This document shows positions 20,373 to 30,235 of a DNA stretch of 50,857 nucleotides, in pieces. The position numbers and the translations under genes were made by a program. Within the stretch, counting starts at the first letter, position 1. Every line of letters starts with the position of its first letter. The notes below the pieces were generated by a model, which saw only the letters and a list, made by a program, of their open reading frames with translations, was not told where the DNA came from and made no database searches. This DNA is from an uncultured Bacteroidia bacterium (GTDB lineage: Bacteria; Bacteroidota; Bacteroidia; JANWVE01), in contig CALIZB010000074.1 of assembly GCA_938028625.1 (NCBI GenBank), forward strand, positions 1-50,857, given 5' to 3'.

Positions 20373-21011
20373 ATGCGGAAAATTAGCATAATTGTTTTCT
20401 TTTGGTGCAGTATAACCTGTTTTTTATATTCTCAAACCGAAGCCGAGGGGTTAAAAATAGGCGATAAAGCCCCTCAATTTGTGGCAGTGGACAATCATGC
20501 TATGCCTGTATATCTTAATCGTTTGCTTAAACAAGGTCCTGTTGTACTAATGTTTTATCATGGAAGCTGGTCAAATTCTGCTCTGATACAGTTAAGAAAT
20601 TTGCAGGATTCTTTACGTATGATTTATGAAATGGGAGGTGAAGTGATTGCTATTACCACAGAAAGCATGGAAAACGTGATTAAAATAAGTAGAAAAATGG
20701 AGATGCGATTTCCGATTATATCAGATAAAAACCGTATGATTAGCCTGCGGTACAAAGTAGGTAAAAATATGGAAACCAACAAAGTAGATGAGTACAAAAA
20801 GAGAGGCTATGATATTAAAAAAATGACCGCAGACAGTACAACTTTTGTGTCCATGCCTGCAACGTACATTATAGGACAAGACGGTATCATTAAAGCGGCT
20901 TTTGTCAGTAAAGAATACGAGATTACCCCAAGTATCAATTATATTATTGCTAAACTGATGGAAGAAGGATTTAAACCTCGTAAAAGAGAACTTGAAGATA
21001 ATGACGGATAA
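20373..21011 (+). CDS. Secreted peroxiredoxin-like (AhpC/TSA, redoxin) protein
   Basis: GLKIGDKAPQFVAVDNHAMPVYLNRLLKQGPVVLMFYHGSWSNSALIQLRNLQ: thioredoxin-fold layout. ATG 20373 follows TATTTTTG by 10 nt. Confidence 0.85.
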   Translation: MRKISIIVFFWCSITCFLYSQTEAEGLKIGDKAPQFVAVDNHAMPVYLNRLLKQGPVVLMFYHGSWSNSALIQLRNLQDSLRMIYEMGGEVIAITTESMENVIKISRKMEMRFPIISDKNRMISLRYKVGKNMETNKVDEYKKRGYDIKKMTADSTTFVSMPATYIIGQDGIIKAAFVSKEYEITPSINYIIAKLMEEGFKPRKRELEDNDG

Positions 21012-21023
21012 GAGTATTCAAAT

Positions 21024-21845
21024 CTAATCCGCGTATTCATACTCAAATTCGTTGTAACCTATTACTCTGTCTGTTTTATCTTTTTTGGTAGCTTCGATTT
21101 CATCACCAAATTCGTTATACTTATAATTCCACTTGAAATAAAGCGTTTTTTCATCGCTGAAATAATCATATTCTAATTCATTGCCTTTGGCATCATACTT
21201 TATTACTATTTTGAAACGGATATTGCCATCTCCTCTGTAACTTACTTCTTCTGTGTTTCTTCCTTTGGCATCATACTTAAACGTAGATTTCCATTCTAAT
21301 GAACCGTCAGCGGCGTAGTCTTCTTTGGCTATTTCATGTCCTTGTTCATCATATTTGAATTTCCATGTAAAACTGACTTTTCCGTCTGCCTTTACTTCAG
21401 AAGTTTCAGTTAACTGACCTTTTTCATTATAGATATAAATTGTTTTATACCAAGGTTTACCATTGGCACGGGTATAGGCTTCTTCAATAATCTGGTTTTT
21501 ATCATTATATTTGGATTTCATACGATATTCCAAAATGTCCTCATCATTATATTTCATAGTTTCCTGTAATAGTCCCTTGCTATCATAGCTATAAACAGTG
21601 CGAGAAAACTGCATACCATCACGTTTATAGATAATTTGTTCTACTAAACGGGAAAGACTGTCATATTTGCTGTTCATAAACAAAACTTTACTTTCTTTTT
21701 CTACATATCCATCACTATTTATTCTGAAATCATACTGATATACATTACGAACTTTTTTGTTACTGTGTGTGTGCGAAATCTGTGCATAAGAAACAATGTA
21801 AAAACACTCAATAAATACAAAGAAAACCAAGACTATATATTTCAT
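21024..21845 (-). CDS. Secreted YD/RHS-like repeat protein
   Basis: Signal peptide then ~27-aa repeats: FKYDEQGHEIAKEDYAADGSLEWKST, FKYDAKGRNTEEVSYRGDGNIRFKIV, IKYDAKGNELEYDYFSDEKT. Confidence 0.75.
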   Translation of the reverse strand: MKYIVLVFFVFIECFYIVSYAQISHTHSNKKVRNVYQYDFRINSDGYVEKESKVLFMNSKYDSLSRLVEQIIYKRDGMQFSRTVYSYDSKGLLQETMKYNDEDILEYRMKSKYNDKNQIIEEAYTRANGKPWYKTIYIYNEKGQLTETSEVKADGKVSFTWKFKYDEQGHEIAKEDYAADGSLEWKSTFKYDAKGRNTEEVSYRGDGNIRFKIVIKYDAKGNELEYDYFSDEKTLYFKWNYKYNEFGDEIEATKKDKTDRVIGYNEFEYEYAD

Positions 21846-22022
21846 ATCAAATAAAATTTTGTTCTAAGCAAAACAAAAATAATATGTTTGTTACAAATAT
21901 GCAATATTTTGTATGTATATTCATACCAATAAGACATAAATCTTGCATTTAAAGCAGTGAAGGTAAAATTTTCTTGGATAGACTGATACATTTTTATTTA
22001 ATTTGCATCATTATTTTAAGTT

Positions 22023-22355
22023 ATGAAACACCTATTTGTTGTATTATTATCAGTTCTTTGTTTTGTTATTTTACCTTTTAATCAGGTTATAGCACATGCT
22101 TCCGCAAAATATACTTCTACACCCAAAAGGGCAGAAGTAGAAAAAAAGGTTCATTCAAAAGCCTTCAAAATCTGGAAAGTTCAAAAGAAAAGACACAGCA
22201 ATCCTGCTCCAATATTTCTGATTATTGCTTTGGTAGCCGCGGCGGGTGCTGTAGCGGTTTATTTTCTTACTCCAATGGTAGTTGTAGCCGCTGTGCTCGG
22301 TGCAATTGCATTTATTGCATTTATTCTATATTTTGTTTATTCAGGTGCAAACTAG
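22023..22355 (+). CDS. Small membrane protein with signal peptide and two TM segments, unknown function
   Basis: 110 aa; MKHLFVVLLSVLCFVILPFNQVIAHA, then a KR-rich segment, IFLIIALVAAAGAVAVYFL and VVAAVLGAIAFIAFILYFVY. Confidence 0.65.
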   Translation: MKHLFVVLLSVLCFVILPFNQVIAHASAKYTSTPKRAEVEKKVHSKAFKIWKVQKKRHSNPAPIFLIIALVAAAGAVAVYFLTPMVVVAAVLGAIAFIAFILYFVYSGAN

Positions 22356-23556
22356 TGCAAAAACGTTTTTTATTTTAATTTTAGGCATTGTTTTGATTAT
22401 ACGATGCCTATTTGTTTTTTACATTATACAGCACCAGCTGTACGCGTGGGACGACAGTTATCAGTATTTGCAAATAGCCAAAAATTTACCTAATTTCTCA
22501 CAAATGAGCATTCCCCCTTACGTACCTGACTTACAAAGAATGCCTTTGTACCCTGTTTTTTTATGGCTTTGTAGACTTAATCCTATTCTTATTCTTTTTG
22601 TTCAGATGCTTGTCCAAAGTGCAACAGCATGGTATATCTATAAAATACTGGGTAATTACACAAAATATGCCCTCTACATTGCTTTTGCTTATTGGCTTAT
22701 GCCCATTAGCATTTTATTTTCTAATCTTGTACTTACAGAATGTCTATTTGTTTTTTTTATGGTAGCAAGTTTTTATCACATCAAGCAAGAAAAATGGATA
22801 ATCGCAAATATTTTACTTACGGCAAGTATCTTCACCCGACCTAACAGCATTTTAATACTATTTTTCTTATTAGTTTTAGGCTTTGTTTATACATGGAAAA
22901 AAAAGACTTCAAAAAAACTTGTTATTCAATTTTTTACAGGATTAACCATAAGTTTTATTTGTATACTCGGTTGGGTGTATAGAAATTATACTATTTGTCA
23001 GGAGTGGAAACTTTCTCTATTAAGAGATAATACCTTAATTCATGGAAGATTAGGAGGGCTTTTATGCTATCAAAAAAAATTACCTTATACAGATGATAAT
23101 CTAGTTTGTCAATCAGAAGCGTATCTCATTCAACATAAAGTTAATCCACTAAAAAAGTATTACACTGACATACACAGGCAAGAAACAGAAATATACACTC
23201 AAAAAGCACACAATATTGCATATAACTATATTCTACAAAACTTTTTTAGCTATACTTTATTTCAGTTCGATTGTGCTTTTGAACTGTACAAAGGAATGGG
23301 ATATAAGTCATGGCTAAGTATTACTGAAAACAAGTTTTTAAGTGCTTTTTTAGCTTTTTTACAGGTGATATACACCTTAATTTGTGTATTTGTTCTTTTT
23401 CGTACTATTGTAAAAATAAGAAAATTAGATTGTATGCAACTCATTGTTTTGTGTAGTGTATTAGTCATGATAATTTTAGCTTTATTACCTTATGCGGATA
23501 CGCGTTATCGCTTTCCAATAGATAGCCTAATTTTTTTACTCTATGTACGCCCGTAA
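22345..23556 (+). CDS. Multi-spanning membrane protein, glycosyltransferase family 39-like
   Basis: YAWDDSYQYLQIAKNLPNF ... RMPLYPVFLWLCRLNP ... LTECLFVFFMVASFYH ... IFTRPNSIL ... PYADTRYRFPIDSLIF. Start uncertain: ORF track opens at GTG 22300; GTG 22345 is also possible. Confidence 0.75.
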   Translation: MQTSAKTFFILILGIVLIIRCLFVFYIIQHQLYAWDDSYQYLQIAKNLPNFSQMSIPPYVPDLQRMPLYPVFLWLCRLNPILILFVQMLVQSATAWYIYKILGNYTKYALYIAFAYWLMPISILFSNLVLTECLFVFFMVASFYHIKQEKWIIANILLTASIFTRPNSILILFFLLVLGFVYTWKKKTSKKLVIQFFTGLTISFICILGWVYRNYTICQEWKLSLLRDNTLIHGRLGGLLCYQKKLPYTDDNLVCQSEAYLIQHKVNPLKKYYTDIHRQETEIYTQKAHNIAYNYILQNFFSYTLFQFDCAFELYKGMGYKSWLSITENKFLSAFLAFLQVIYTLICVFVLFRTIVKIRKLDCMQLIVLCSVLVMIILALLPYADTRYRFPIDSLIFLLYVRP

Positions 23557-23610
23557 AAATAAACCGATATTGTTTGTATCTTTGCCAAGTATTCTATTTC
23601 AAGTTAAAAT

Positions 23611-24942
23611 ATGCTTACTCACACGCGTAAAGTCTTTTTTATTCTTTCAAATATCGTAGCACTGAGTTTTTTTATAGTTTCTTGTAGTAAATGCAATAAA
23701 AGTAACGAAGAAAAACGCCAAGAAAAAATCAAAAAAGACCTTGTTTCTCAAAAAGATAGTGTAAAAGTAACGGTTAATAATTTTCATTTAGCAATGGACA
23801 GTGTATATTTTTTATGGAAAAAAGATACTACTCAATCACCCCTCGCACTCATAAAAAAGCATCTTGTTCCTAAATATGAACGTTTTATTGTAAAATACAT
23901 CAATCTTGGCAAGCCCATAGACAGCACAGATGCTCGTTGGTTAATGACGTTCCAAAGCTATAAACACCCTAATCCAAGTTGTGATATTAGTCCGTTGAAT
24001 ATTGTTTTGAGAAGGTTACTTCGTACCAAAGACAAATACGCGTTTGAAAATATCGGTTTGAAGAAATTGGACAGTGCCTTAAAAAAACTTCCGCTCAACT
24101 GTGCAGAAGTACAAAAAACAAGGTTTTACCTTGCGCAATTCTTTAAGACAAAAGACAGCCAATCATTAGAAAAACTTATTTTCTCTCTTCAAGAATTAAG
24201 TGGTATTTTTGATTGGCAATATCTGTATGCAAGCATAGATAAAACATGGAAAAACCATGATATTAAACAAACTATGCTTCCTATTGCTAAAAGGTATCAT
24301 TATTTTTATCCAAATAAGCAACTACCGCCAATTATTTTGTTTGTATCCAGTTTAGAAAAAGATGCAGAGGTAGTAGTAGATACAAGTTTTATAGCTATTT
24401 CTATGGATTTTTGTCTTGGGGATACCTTCAAATTCTATCATAATGATAAGTTACCTGTATATTTACATCAAAGATTTAACCTTAAAGCCTATCCTTATAC
24501 CGCAATGCGCCGTTTTGCAGGAACACATTTTTCTAAACCTGTTGATAAACAACCTGTATTTGCGGAGATTATGCTTAAAATGGGCGCAGCGGCTTATTTT
24601 ACTAAAAATATGATAGAAAATGCAGAAGACACACTCATTTTTAGTTGTTCAAAAGCAAAATTGCAGTGGGCATATCAAAATGAGCCTTTTATATGGAAAG
24701 ACATGTTAGGCAAACTCTATTCTAAAAATGCCACTGATTTTCGTAAATACGTAGAAACTGCACCTTTCACCAAAGGATATAGTGATAAATCACCTGGACA
24801 GTTAGCTATGTTTATTGGATACAGGATTGTGAGCAGTTATATGGAAAAACACCCCGAAGTAAATTTACCTACTCTAATGAAAACCCAAGACTGGCTGACT
24901 ATTCTTAAAGAATCAGGATATGAACCGCAAAAACCTGCATAA
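23611..24942 (+). CDS. gldB: GldB-like gliding-motility lipoprotein
   Basis: Lipobox FFIVSCSK; EVVVDTSFIAISMDFCLGDTFKFY ... YPYTAMRRFAGTHFSKPVDKQPVFAEIML ... SPGQLAMFIGYRIVSSYMEKHPEVNLPTLMKTQDWLTILKESGYEP, a GldB-like layout. Confidence 0.8.
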   Translation: MLTHTRKVFFILSNIVALSFFIVSCSKCNKSNEEKRQEKIKKDLVSQKDSVKVTVNNFHLAMDSVYFLWKKDTTQSPLALIKKHLVPKYERFIVKYINLGKPIDSTDARWLMTFQSYKHPNPSCDISPLNIVLRRLLRTKDKYAFENIGLKKLDSALKKLPLNCAEVQKTRFYLAQFFKTKDSQSLEKLIFSLQELSGIFDWQYLYASIDKTWKNHDIKQTMLPIAKRYHYFYPNKQLPPIILFVSSLEKDAEVVVDTSFIAISMDFCLGDTFKFYHNDKLPVYLHQRFNLKAYPYTAMRRFAGTHFSKPVDKQPVFAEIMLKMGAAAYFTKNMIENAEDTLIFSCSKAKLQWAYQNEPFIWKDMLGKLYSKNATDFRKYVETAPFTKGYSDKSPGQLAMFIGYRIVSSYMEKHPEVNLPTLMKTQDWLTILKESGYEPQKPA

Positions 24943-25000
24943 AAACAGTTTTTTACATACAAATTTATGTTCTATCATAAAACAATTGTACCTTTAAGCT

Positions 25001-26317
25001 ATGTTTGCATTTGAAGTATCAGGAAATACCAAGTTAAAAGGAGAGATATATCCACAGGGAGCAAAAAACGAAGCTCTGCAAATATTATGTGCGGTACTAC
25101 TTACCCAAGAACCTGTAACTATACATAACGTTCCACAAATCAGAGATGTATTAAAGCTAATAGATTTGCTTGCTTTAATGGGAGTAGAAGTTAAAAAAAT
25201 AGGTTCAAATAGTTATACATTTTGTGCAAAAGAAGTAGATTTAGAATATCTTGGCACAAAAGATTATGCAAAAAAAACGCAGGAATTACGCGGTTCTATT
25301 ATGCTTATTGGACCGCTTTTAGCTCGTTTTGGTAAAGGATTTATTCCTAAACCCGGCGGTGATAAAATTGGACGTAGGCGTTTAGATACGCATTTTATTG
25401 GTTTTCAAAAACTTGGTGCAAAATTTAACTATGATTACAGTCAAGATGTGTATACTATTGAAGCTCAAAAATTACAAGGTGCATACATGCTTTTAGATGA
25501 AGCATCGGTTACGGGTACAGCTAATATCATTATGGCATCAGTATTAGCACAAGGTAAAACCACTATCTACAACGCCGCTTGCGAACCTTATATTCAACAA
25601 TTATGCAACATGCTTAATCGTATGGGGGCTAAAATTTCAGGTATCGGTAGTAATCTATTAACCATTGAAGGAATAGATAGTTTAGGAGGAACTACCCACA
25701 CATTGTTATCCGATATGATTGAAGTAGGTAGTTTTATCGGCATGGCAGCCATGACACAAAGCGAATTGACTATTAAAAATGCGAATATCTCACAACTTGG
25801 ACAAATTCCTGATGTATTTCAACGTTTGGGAGTACAAATGGAGTTCAGAAATGACGATATTTACATTCCTGCACAAGAACTCTGTGAAATAGATACGTTT
25901 ATTGATGGTTCTATTCTAACCATTTCTGACGCACCTTGGCCAGGATTCACACCTGATTTGTTAAGTATTGTATTAGTATTAGCTACACAATGCAAAGGAA
26001 CAGTATTGATACACCAAAAAATGTTTGAAAGTCGTTTATTTTTTGTAGATAAACTGATAGATATGGGCGCACAGATTATTTTATGCGACCCCCACAGAGC
26101 TACCGTGATAGGACTAGCAAGACAGGCACAGTTACGAGGTATTTCTATGACCAGCCCTGATATACGCGCAGGAGTAGCTTTACTTATTGCGGCTATGTCT
26201 GCCAAGAGTAAAAGCACAATCTTTAACATTGACCAAATAGACCGAGGCTATGAACGTATAGATGAAAGATTAAATGCCCTTGGCGCTCAGATTAAACGTT
26301 TTGAGGTTCTCAATTAA
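25001..26317 (+). CDS. murA: UDP-N-acetylglucosamine 1-carboxyvinyltransferase
   Basis: GNTKLKGEIYPQGAKNEALQILCAVLL; LRGSIMLIGPLLARFG; KPGGDKIGRRRLDTH; DAPWPGFTPDLLS. Confidence 0.95.
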   Translation: MFAFEVSGNTKLKGEIYPQGAKNEALQILCAVLLTQEPVTIHNVPQIRDVLKLIDLLALMGVEVKKIGSNSYTFCAKEVDLEYLGTKDYAKKTQELRGSIMLIGPLLARFGKGFIPKPGGDKIGRRRLDTHFIGFQKLGAKFNYDYSQDVYTIEAQKLQGAYMLLDEASVTGTANIIMASVLAQGKTTIYNAACEPYIQQLCNMLNRMGAKISGIGSNLLTIEGIDSLGGTTHTLLSDMIEVGSFIGMAAMTQSELTIKNANISQLGQIPDVFQRLGVQMEFRNDDIYIPAQELCEIDTFIDGSILTISDAPWPGFTPDLLSIVLVLATQCKGTVLIHQKMFESRLFFVDKLIDMGAQIILCDPHRATVIGLARQAQLRGISMTSPDIRAGVALLIAAMSAKSKSTIFNIDQIDRGYERIDERLNALGAQIKRFEVLN

Positions 26318-26386
26318 AAAAAAATAGTGTTCATTAAACTTTGCACGATGTTTGCAGTCATAATTACAAATGTTTCTCACATAATT

Positions 26387-27277
26387 ATGAAAAAAATATC
26401 ATTTGCACTATTTCTTGCTTTTCTTGTTTCAGGAGTAATACTTACTTCCTGCCGTAAAAAAGAAAATGTCAAACAAACATTAGAAAGTATTCAAGCCGCC
26501 GAAGACAACGGCATGGTAGAATCCGAGTTTGACAATGCCAAAGATGCTGCTGACGCAGAAGCAGGAGCTACCCCAGGCGTAAAACGTACTACGGGAGTTC
26601 GTAGAATACTCATGGTTTTACCCCAAGACTCTGCTAAAACCTCAGTTACTGTAAGTGATTCTGGTTCTTACAAAAAAATAGAACTTAATTACGGTAATGA
26701 CCCTGTTGCCTGCAATGACGGAAAATATCGTAAAGGTATGATTATCTATCGTGTGGATAGTGCTTTCTATAAAACAACCAATGCCAAAGCCTCTATGACC
26801 TTAGTAAATTATTTTGCAGGCTTTGACAAAAATAATCTTACTCAATTTACAGGCAGAAGAGAATTAACCAATAATGGAGCAAATTCATCAGGAGAGCCAC
26901 AATTTACTTTATCCGTAACAGGAGCGAGTGCTATTACTACTAGTGGCACAATCTCATGGACATCCACCCGTATGATTACAAAAACTAAAGGTTATACCAC
27001 ACCACTCAATATATGGGATGATGAATATTCTGTAACAGGCACAGCATCTGGAGTAAATAGAAATGGTGAGGCTTTTACCGTGAATATCACTACACCTTTG
27101 TACAAAAAAATAAAACTCGGTTGTGCAAGTACTTTTGTTACAGGTATTTGGGAACTAACTATGACCAGCTCGGGTAAAAAAATGATACTCAATTATGATG
27201 CTTACGGAGATGGCGCCTGTGATAAAGTTGCCAAAGTAACTATCAATGGTAATGATAGAATTGTTGTAGTAAATTAA
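26387..27277 (+). CDS. Hypothetical lipoprotein
   Basis: MKKISFALFLAFLVSGVILTSCRKKENV lipobox; Thr/Asn-rich beta-type body. ATG 26387 preferred to GTG 26327. Confidence 0.75.
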   Translation: MKKISFALFLAFLVSGVILTSCRKKENVKQTLESIQAAEDNGMVESEFDNAKDAADAEAGATPGVKRTTGVRRILMVLPQDSAKTSVTVSDSGSYKKIELNYGNDPVACNDGKYRKGMIIYRVDSAFYKTTNAKASMTLVNYFAGFDKNNLTQFTGRRELTNNGANSSGEPQFTLSVTGASAITTSGTISWTSTRMITKTKGYTTPLNIWDDEYSVTGTASGVNRNGEAFTVNITTPLYKKIKLGCASTFVTGIWELTMTSSGKKMILNYDAYGDGACDKVAKVTINGNDRIVVVN

Positions 27278-27303
27278 GTCATTGTATCTAAAAATATAGT
27301 CAA

Positions 27304-27340
27304 AGCAGCACAGAGAAAAAGATTTTCTGTGCTGTTTTTG
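27304..27340 (+). terminator. Rho-independent terminator
   Basis: CAGCACAGA-gaaaaagattt-TCTGTGCTG followed by TTTTTG: 9-bp perfect stem. Confidence 0.85.
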
Positions 27341-27379
27341 TTATTTTTGTAGCTTAAATTTCTTAATTTTCTGAAAAAT

Positions 27380-29155
27380 ATGCATAAAAAACCCATTATT
27401 CTCTGTGTTGATGATGAAAAAATAGTATTGGATAGCTTATTAGAACAATTGGAAAATCACTTTTCACATATATTCAGTTTTGAGATGGCAGAAAGTGCAA
27501 AAGAAGCCATTGAAATTGTAGAAGATTGTGTAAGTCAAAATCAAGATATAGCTATTATCATCTCTGACCAACTTATGCCTGGCATGAAAGGTGATGAATT
27601 TATTATTTATGCACATAGAGTTATTCCTGATGCACTTAAAATACTGCTCACGGGTGAAGCCAATGTAGAAGCTATCAGTAACGTCATCAATCATGCACAA
27701 CTGTACCGATATATTCCTAAACCTTGGGAAAAAACAGACTTTCTGCTTACTATTGAAGAAGCCTCTAAAAGTTATCTACAAAAAGCAGAACTTAAAGAAT
27801 ACAACAAACTACTCAAAAATCTCAATATAGCCTCACAAGAAATGTCCAGAGAAGTAAGCCTAGATGGTTTGCTGAAAAAATTTCTCTCTCTTGTAGTAGA
27901 AAACTCCTATTCCCAGAAAGGAATTGTTTTTACTAAAAAACAAGAAAAATTATGGTACAGAGCAGATTACTCAAAAAAACAAAAAGAAGTAAACGTATAT
28001 GACTTTACAGACGAGTATATCATTACAAATGATGAAAAAGCCCCTTTTTCTATCATAGAATCCTGTTTTGAAAAAAAAGAAACTATACTCTACGCAAGTG
28101 ATAAGGAAACTCTTGCTAATCATCCTTATATTCAAAAAAATAAAGTAAAATCATTTGTTGCTATTCCACTCATTAAACAGGGTAGAGTAGTTTCTGTATT
28201 GTATTTAGAACATACACAAAATAAAAATAACTTCACTCCAAAAATTCTTGAAGCCTTAGATGTGCTTGTATCTCAAGTCAGTATTTCATTAGATAATGTC
28301 CAACTGTATAATAATCTTGAAAAACGTGTAAAAGAACGTACCAAAGAAGTAGTAGCACAAAAAGAAATTATTGAAAGTCAAAATCAAGATATTATTGCTA
28401 GCATACGTTATGCACGCAGAATACAACAAAACATATTACCAAGCAACGAAGAAATTGAAAAAATTTTTACTGATTATTGTATTTTATATGAACCCAAAGA
28501 CATTTTAAGCGGTGATTTTTATTGGTTCTCAGCACGCTATCATTATGCTTTTATAGCTGTGGTTGACTGTACAGGACATGGTGTACCAGGGGCTTTTATG
28601 TCCGTAATAGGACACACATTGCTTAATCAAATTATCAATGAAGAAGATATCTATGAACCTTCGGTTATTCTTCAAACTTTACATAAAAAGTTAGGTAAAT
28701 TTCTCTCTCATTCAGAAAATTATTCTGAAAATACTCTTCGTGATGGTATGGATATAGCACTTGTTCGCTATGACCTTATAGATAAAAAAATTCACTTTGC
28801 AGGTGCAAAAAGACCACTTCTTTTTATTTCTAAAAATAGTGAATTGCATGAAATAAAAGGTTCGCACTGTACTATCGGAGGTGAAATAACCGCAGAAAAT
28901 CCTGTATACGAACAGCATACGCTCTCTACACAAACAGGTGATAGATTTTTTATTTTCTCTGATGGGTACACAGACCAGTTTGACCACGAAGATAAAAAAC
29001 GTTATTCCTATAAACAATTTAAAGAATTTTTGCTCACAAATAATACTTTACCCATAAAAGAACTTAAAAAGCTTTTAGAGAATGAGTGGCTAAAATGGCG
29101 CGGTTCAAATGAACAAACTGATGATATTTTAGTGATAGGCGTTCAAATTCCATAA
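27380..29155 (+). CDS. Response regulator with GAF-like region and SpoIIE/PP2C serine phosphatase domain
   Basis: REC: IILCVDDEKIVLDSLLEQL ... IISDQLMPGMKGDEF ... YRYIPKPWEKTDF; GAF-like FVAIPLIKQGRVVSVLYLEHT; SpoIIE: IRYARRIQQNILPS ... DILSGDFYWF ... VVDCTGHGVPGAFMSVIGHTLLNQI. Confidence 0.93.
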   Translation: MHKKPIILCVDDEKIVLDSLLEQLENHFSHIFSFEMAESAKEAIEIVEDCVSQNQDIAIIISDQLMPGMKGDEFIIYAHRVIPDALKILLTGEANVEAISNVINHAQLYRYIPKPWEKTDFLLTIEEASKSYLQKAELKEYNKLLKNLNIASQEMSREVSLDGLLKKFLSLVVENSYSQKGIVFTKKQEKLWYRADYSKKQKEVNVYDFTDEYIITNDEKAPFSIIESCFEKKETILYASDKETLANHPYIQKNKVKSFVAIPLIKQGRVVSVLYLEHTQNKNNFTPKILEALDVLVSQVSISLDNVQLYNNLEKRVKERTKEVVAQKEIIESQNQDIIASIRYARRIQQNILPSNEEIEKIFTDYCILYEPKDILSGDFYWFSARYHYAFIAVVDCTGHGVPGAFMSVIGHTLLNQIINEEDIYEPSVILQTLHKKLGKFLSHSENYSENTLRDGMDIALVRYDLIDKKIHFAGAKRPLLFISKNSELHEIKGSHCTIGGEITAENPVYEQHTLSTQTGDRFFIFSDGYTDQFDHEDKKRYSYKQFKEFLLTNNTLPIKELKKLLENEWLKWRGSNEQTDDILVIGVQIP

Positions 29156-30001
29156 CCATAAAATAAAAAAGAAAAAATTCATACTCAAAGATGAGAGCAT
29201 ATTTAATCGCATAGTTTTCTTAAAATCTGCGTGTCTTGCATCTTTTCTTACAAGGTTAAACCAATACAAAAAATATATCAATACAGGTATCATAAATCCC
29301 TGAAAAAGAATGAATTTTGTTGTATCAAACAAGATAAAAAAACCAATATTTCCCAATAAAAACCAAATTGCAGTAAAATAAAATGTCCCGTTAACACCTA
29401 ATTTGATGCTTAATGTTATATCTCCCCTCCTTTTATCCTCTTCATGCTGATAGATTTGCGTCATAGGGTAAGCCCCGCCCAGTAAAATAGAACTTAATAC
29501 AGCAGGTAACCATATATTCCAAGAATATATTTCCTTTAATACATTTCCTTTTAGCCCTGAAACTACCATCAAATACGTTACAAAACCTTGAAATATAAAT
29601 ACTGTCAGCCAACCTAAAACGGCATATTTTTTTAGGCGTATTTTTGGGTGGCTGTATGCTTTGGACGCTAATCCGTATAAAAAAAGTAAACATACAAATT
29701 CTATCCCGAGCATAAAACCTAATTCTATTGCTAAAATATCCATAGAAAGAGCAATATACCATAGTTCTTTACTTACAGGTAAAGGTTTTTTTACTCCCCC
29801 AATGCTTCCTTCATCTTTATCATAATAACTATTATATCCATTACTTGCAGGATAGACCAAAAAATGTAAGATAAAAAATGTCAAAATAGCTCTACATAAA
29901 GGTGCGTCTGCTGTTTGGCTTAATGCAAACAGATACACGGGTAATAAAAATACAGAAAACGGAAAACGTAAATGTTGTACAGTACTTTTTTTCAAAAACA
30001 T
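29129..30001 (-). CDS. UbiA-family prenyltransferase-like membrane protein
   Basis: Polytopic; YPASNGYNSYYDKDEGSIGGVKKP resembles the NxxxDxxxD region; GGAYPMTQIYQHEEDKRRGDITLSIKLG second motif. Confidence 0.85.
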   Translation of the reverse strand: MFLKKSTVQHLRFPFSVFLLPVYLFALSQTADAPLCRAILTFFILHFLVYPASNGYNSYYDKDEGSIGGVKKPLPVSKELWYIALSMDILAIELGFMLGIEFVCLLFLYGLASKAYSHPKIRLKKYAVLGWLTVFIFQGFVTYLMVVSGLKGNVLKEIYSWNIWLPAVLSSILLGGAYPMTQIYQHEEDKRRGDITLSIKLGVNGTFYFTAIWFLLGNIGFFILFDTTKFILFQGFMIPVLIYFLYWFNLVRKDARHADFKKTMRLNMLSSLSMNFFFFILWLWNLNAYH

Positions 30002-30041
30002 TCAGCAAATATAAGCATATTCACATGCAGATTATTATTTT

Positions 30042-30156
30042 GGGCGTGCCCTTCACCCTTCGGCAAGCTCAGGGTTCAGGTCGGCGTGCTACGGGCTGCG
30101 CTTTCGCTTCGGTGCTGCGCACTGTGCTAACGCACCCCCTTCGCATGCCTCACGCA
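30042..30156. repeat. GC-rich composite palindromic repeat element
   Basis: GGGCGTGCCCTTCACCCTTCGGCAAGCTCAGGGTTCAGGTCGGCGTGCTACGGGCTGCGC...GTGCTAACGCACCCCCTTCGCATGCCTCACGC; terminal GCGTG/CACGC, internal ACCCT...AGGGT and GTGC...GCAC; sharply GC-rich in AT-rich surroundings. Confidence 0.65.
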
Positions 30157-30195
30157 TATTCACCATAATTGTAACGTCCCCTTACAGACATAAAA

Positions 30196-30225
30196 TTGAC
30201 AATTCCATAAAAAAATGTAAATTTG
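30196..30225 (+). promoter_or_regulatory. Promoter of tRNA-Arg
   Basis: TTGACA at 30196-30201 and TAAATTTG at 30218-30225, 10 nt before the tRNA. Confidence 0.6.
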
Positions 30226-30235
30226 CAGTCGTAAT

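Noticed and set aside
30042-30156. Possible recently acquired gene or island because of high GC
   Set aside because: Only ~115 nt and dominated by inverted repeats; fits a repeat element better than a gene.
29902-30168. 88-aa ORF across the GC-rich block
   Set aside because: Starts antisense in the UbiA-like gene and reads through the repeat (TLRQAQG is the typical translation of a CAAGCTCAGG repeat); not a gene.
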